A stretch of 41,625 bases of DNA, taken from a virus. The notes below the pieces were generated by a model, which was not told where the DNA came from, searched no databases, and saw nothing but the letters and a program-made list of their open reading frames with translations. Below, in pieces: positions 39,819 to 41,625 of this stretch (the stretch's first letter is position 1; each line of letters starts with the position of its first letter). Where the stretch lies: the IMG/VR virus record IMGVR_UViG_3300033979_000392, positions 1 to 41,625 of that record; one strand, given 5' to 3'. A program made the position numbers and the translations under genes.

Positions 39819-40468
39819 CGGCCACCTCGCGGGTTGGCCGGGATGCTGTCCGGTTCGACGTACCGGGTCGCGACCTTCGTCACACCCTTGGCCTTGATGT
39901 GCGCTTCGATGAGCTCGCGCTCACGGGCGCGGTCCTCGGTGACGGCGGGAGCCGAGGGCGCCGGCTTCGGCGGCGTGGCGCTCGGGACCGCTTCGGCGGG
40001 GACAGGGGCGACCTCATCTCGCTTGAGCGCCTGGCGTGCCTTGTAGACCGCCGATGCCGTCACGCCGTACTTTGCGGCAAGCTCCGTCGGCGATTCTGTC
40101 CAGAGGTCAGGGACACGGCTCCAGTCGATGCCGCTGCGCTTGCCACGCCCACGCTCGACCACATTGGCCTTGGCCTTAGCCGTCGCCGGCTTCACGGGCG
40201 TCGTAGGCTCGGGCCGCACGGGCACCGGCACGACCGGCACGAAGGGCACGGGCTGGTCGAGCTCGGACCCCCCGACCGGCTCGTAGGGGCAGGGATCACC
40301 TGCCATGAGAGAGAGGGGGACCGATGGCGCCTTGCCGGTCGCGACCGATTCGGCCACGACGTCGAGCAGAGCGAGGTGATGCGGGAGATGCGCGACCCGG
40401 TCGGCCGGTACGCCCGCGGGATAGAGCACCTGCGTCAGACGCGAGACGATAGAGATGCGGTCGATCAT
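39815..40468 (-). CDS. HTH protein with Pro-rich linkers
   Basis: From ATG 40468, coupled to the previous gene, the 217-residue product has an N-terminal helical part (ISIVSRLTQVLYPAGVPADRV). After a Pro/Val-rich linker (about 72-92) comes a basic helix-turn-helix (SPTELAAKYGVTASAVYKARQAL, about 126-148) and a charged tail. The HTH is of the resolvase/Mor type. Likely a regulator or replication accessory. Confidence 0.6.
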   Translation of the reverse strand: MIDRISIVSRLTQVLYPAGVPADRVAHLPHHLALLDVVAESVATGKAPSVPLSLMAGDPCPYEPVGGSELDQPVPFVPVVPVPVRPEPTTPVKPATAKAKANVVERGRGKRSGIDWSRVPDLWTESPTELAAKYGVTASAVYKARQALKRDEVAPVPAEAVPSATPPKPAPSAPAVTEDRARERELIEAHIKAKGVTKVATRYVEPDSIPANPRGGR

Positions 40469-40767
40469 TGCCGTCCCTCCATCGCGTCGCGAAGCTGCTG
40501 GGCGAGCTGCTCGGCCAGACCGAGCTCCATCGCGGACTGCACGATCGCTCGGAGCCGCGCGGCGGTCCCGGCATCGGGGAGCGCGAGGCGCGTCATGCAC
40601 CCGCCGCCGATCCGCACGAGCTCGCCGCTCTGCAGCAGGGGCACGATAAGCTGACGGGCTCGACGGTCCGTGACATTGAGGGCCGCGGCCACGTCGGCCG
40701 CAGACGGAGGGGCCTGCATCTTTTTCGTCAGGTCGGCCACGACCTGAACCACATTGGTTTCGGACAT
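40465..40767 (-). CDS. Winged-helix regulator
   Basis: ATG 40767 (100 residues) starts MSETNVVQ; GGAG lies about 13 bases upstream. Residues 1-60 are a winged helix (PPSAADVAAALNVTDRRARQLIVPLLQSGELVRIGGG) and the rest a helical dimerisation tail. It is first in the operon running through 40767-38092 to the primase and follows the palindromic control region at 40792-40847, so it may regulate itself. Confidence 0.65.
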   Translation of the reverse strand: MSETNVVQVVADLTKKMQAPPSAADVAAALNVTDRRARQLIVPLLQSGELVRIGGGCMTRLALPDAGTAARLRAIVQSAMELGLAEQLAQQLRDAMEGRQ

Positions 40768-40791
40768 TTGGGCGCAACTCCAGGGCAACGC

Positions 40792-40847
40792 TCGTTCAGT
40801 CCTGAACGAACGGCCAGCATTGCAGCGCGCCTCGTAGGGTCTACCCT
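40792..40847. promoter_or_regulatory. Two palindromes upstream of winged-helix operon
   Basis: TCGTTCAG (40792-40799), two bases, then CTGAACGA (40802-40809) form an 8+8 palindrome. AGGGT (40836-40840), CT, ACCCT (40843-40847) form a 5+5 palindrome. Both lie upstream of the leftward start at 40767, where a promoter is expected after the hairpin at 40926-40974. They differ from the repeats at 772-814, implying another DNA-binding protein. Confidence 0.55.
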
Positions 40848-40860
40848 GGAAGAGTCACGA

Positions 40861-40909
40861 CGGCCTGCCAGGGCTCGTCATGAACCTTCCACGGTCGGCC
40901 TGCCAGGGC
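40861..40909. repeat. 14-bp direct repeat pair
   Basis: CGGCCTGCCAGGGC occurs at 40861-40874 and 40896-40909, 35 bases apart, in the non-coding gap between the regulator end and the next operon. With the palindromes nearby it is part of the same control region. Confidence 0.55.
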
Positions 40910-40925
40910 GGGCTGGGAAGTGAGA

Positions 40926-40974
40926 CCAGGTGAGCGGCGGCGTCAGGCGACTAACCATGACGCCGCTCACCTGG
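40926..40974 (-). terminator. Long hairpin after the HTH/RHH regulator
   Basis: CCAGGTGAGCGGCGGCGTCA (40926-40945) can pair with TGACGCCGCTCACCTGG (40958-40974), 17 pairs with a three-base bulge and a 12-base loop. It lies 10 bases after the regulator stop. There is no T-tract, but the length suggests termination or RNA protection, separating this operon from the winged-helix operon. Confidence 0.65.
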
Positions 40975-40984
40975 GAGCTAATAC

Positions 40985-41617
40985 CTACGACTTTTCGGGC
41001 GGCGGAAGCTGACACTCCACCAGGGCGCGGAGTACGTCAGAAGGTTTCATCCCCCATTGCCGCGCGGCCTCTTCCAGGCGAGCCTGGAAATCGGGTTGCA
41101 CGCGCTGGGCGAAGTAGACCATATGTCCCTTGTGACGGGAACGGATGGTCGAAGCCACATCCTTGAGCACCGAAGCGTTCATGGATGGCAAGCTACCCTG
41201 CGTCTCGAACGGCTGCAAGTCCCCCGTTTTACTTTTCTCGTCATTCAATGGCGTTTCTGCCGTAGTTGCTGGGAGCCTTGTATAACTCGCAAGCGTGGCC
41301 CGGGCTTGCTGGAGCTGGCCTAACAACTCGGCAGCGGCATCTTCAGCGATGTCCAACGCGAGCGTGATCGCTGCCATCGGCACGCCCTCCCCAAGCTCCT
41401 CGAGCACCAACGCCCCGAGCTCCGTCTCGACAACGCGCGCCCTCCCGGCGATGACATCCTCGAGCCGTCGAAACGCCGACGCCCGGGTCCCGTACTCGTC
41501 CTCGCTCCCCCACCGCGCCACGGTCCGGGCATCGAGCCCGACGACCTGGGCGAGCTTGCCCAGGGTGACGCCGTCGCGCTCGAGGGCCGCTTGCAGCTTT
41601 GGGTGAAGGTCGGGCAC
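40985..41617 (-). CDS. HTH plus ribbon-helix-helix regulator (repressor candidate)
   Basis: GTG 41617 is preceded by AGGAG within the stop of the upstream Cys-rich gene (across the joint). Residues 1-40 are a lambda-repressor-like helix-turn-helix (TLGKLAQVVGLDARTVARW). Residues 45-125 are helical. Residues 165-205 fit a ribbon-helix-helix: strand VYFAQRVQ, helix DFQARLEEAARQWG, turn MKPS, helix DVLRALVECQL. Two DNA-binding folds in one chain are rare. Being in the first leftward operon off the divergent operators, it is the best candidate for the lysogeny regulator, by inference. Confidence 0.7.
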   Translation of the reverse strand: MPDLHPKLQAALERDGVTLGKLAQVVGLDARTVARWGSEDEYGTRASAFRRLEDVIAGRARVVETELGALVLEELGEGVPMAAITLALDIAEDAAAELLGQLQQARATLASYTRLPATTAETPLNDEKSKTGDLQPFETQGSLPSMNASVLKDVASTIRSRHKGHMVYFAQRVQPDFQARLEEAARQWGMKPSDVLRALVECQLPPPEKS

Positions 41618-41625
41618 TAGCGCTC
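41499..41625. repeat. Terminal direct repeat, right copy (circle closure)
   Basis: Identical to 1-127. It contains the start codon and first codons of the regulator gene ending at 40985 and the region leading into the Cys-rich gene at 128. Confidence 0.95.

Overview
The window is a complete temperate bacteriophage genome with a contractile (myovirus) tail. The first 127 bases recur exactly as the last 127, so the molecule closes into a circle of 41,498 bp. The DNA is GC-rich throughout, with Ala/Pro-rich linkers and frequent GTG starts. The lysis cassette contains a lipobox protein, which suggests a Gram-negative host. High-GC Proteobacteria or Myxococcota would fit, but no gene identifies the host.

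Two transcription blocks diverge from a repeat-rich intergenic region at 719-938. The rightward block (939-10548) carries small unknown genes, a coiled-coil protein, a winged-helix protein, a Cas4/AddB-like [4Fe-4S] PD-(D/E)XK nuclease, a SNF2-like SF2 helicase, an excisionase-like HTH protein, a tyrosine integrase and two trailing small genes. Paired 7-bp repeats on both sides of the integrase stop codon look like the arm sites of attP.

The leftward block starts at 718, crosses the window ends, and runs from 41617 down to 10560. Its first part is control and replication: a Cys-rich membrane-anchored protein, an HTH plus ribbon-helix-helix regulator, several winged-helix and zinc-binding small proteins, a primase-polymerase/SF3 helicase, and a VRR-NUC nuclease. 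Its second part is the virion: terminase, lambda-type portal and connector, a protease-capsid fusion and decoration protein. These are followed by a full Mu-type tail in Mu gene order: sheath, tube, frameshifted chaperone, tape measure, circularisation protein, hub, gp45, gp46, gp47, gp48, fibre. A lysis cassette ends the block. One rightward gene (12715-13452) lies alone between fibre and endolysin.

The genome is therefore a mosaic: lambda-like head, Mu-like tail, plasmid/virus-like PrimPol-SF3 replication and site-specific integration instead of Mu transposition. The most unusual elements are DNA structures. A five-copy array of 25-bp palindromes at an exact 45-bp period lies inside a coding region just upstream of the primase. 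A five-copy nonamer cluster with an 18-bp inverted pair lies just downstream of it. Also notable are a baseplate gp46 fused to a beta-helix tailspike-like domain, a fibre with YadA-like repeats and a Peptidase_G2 end, and a canonical -1 slippery heptamer in the tail chaperone gene.
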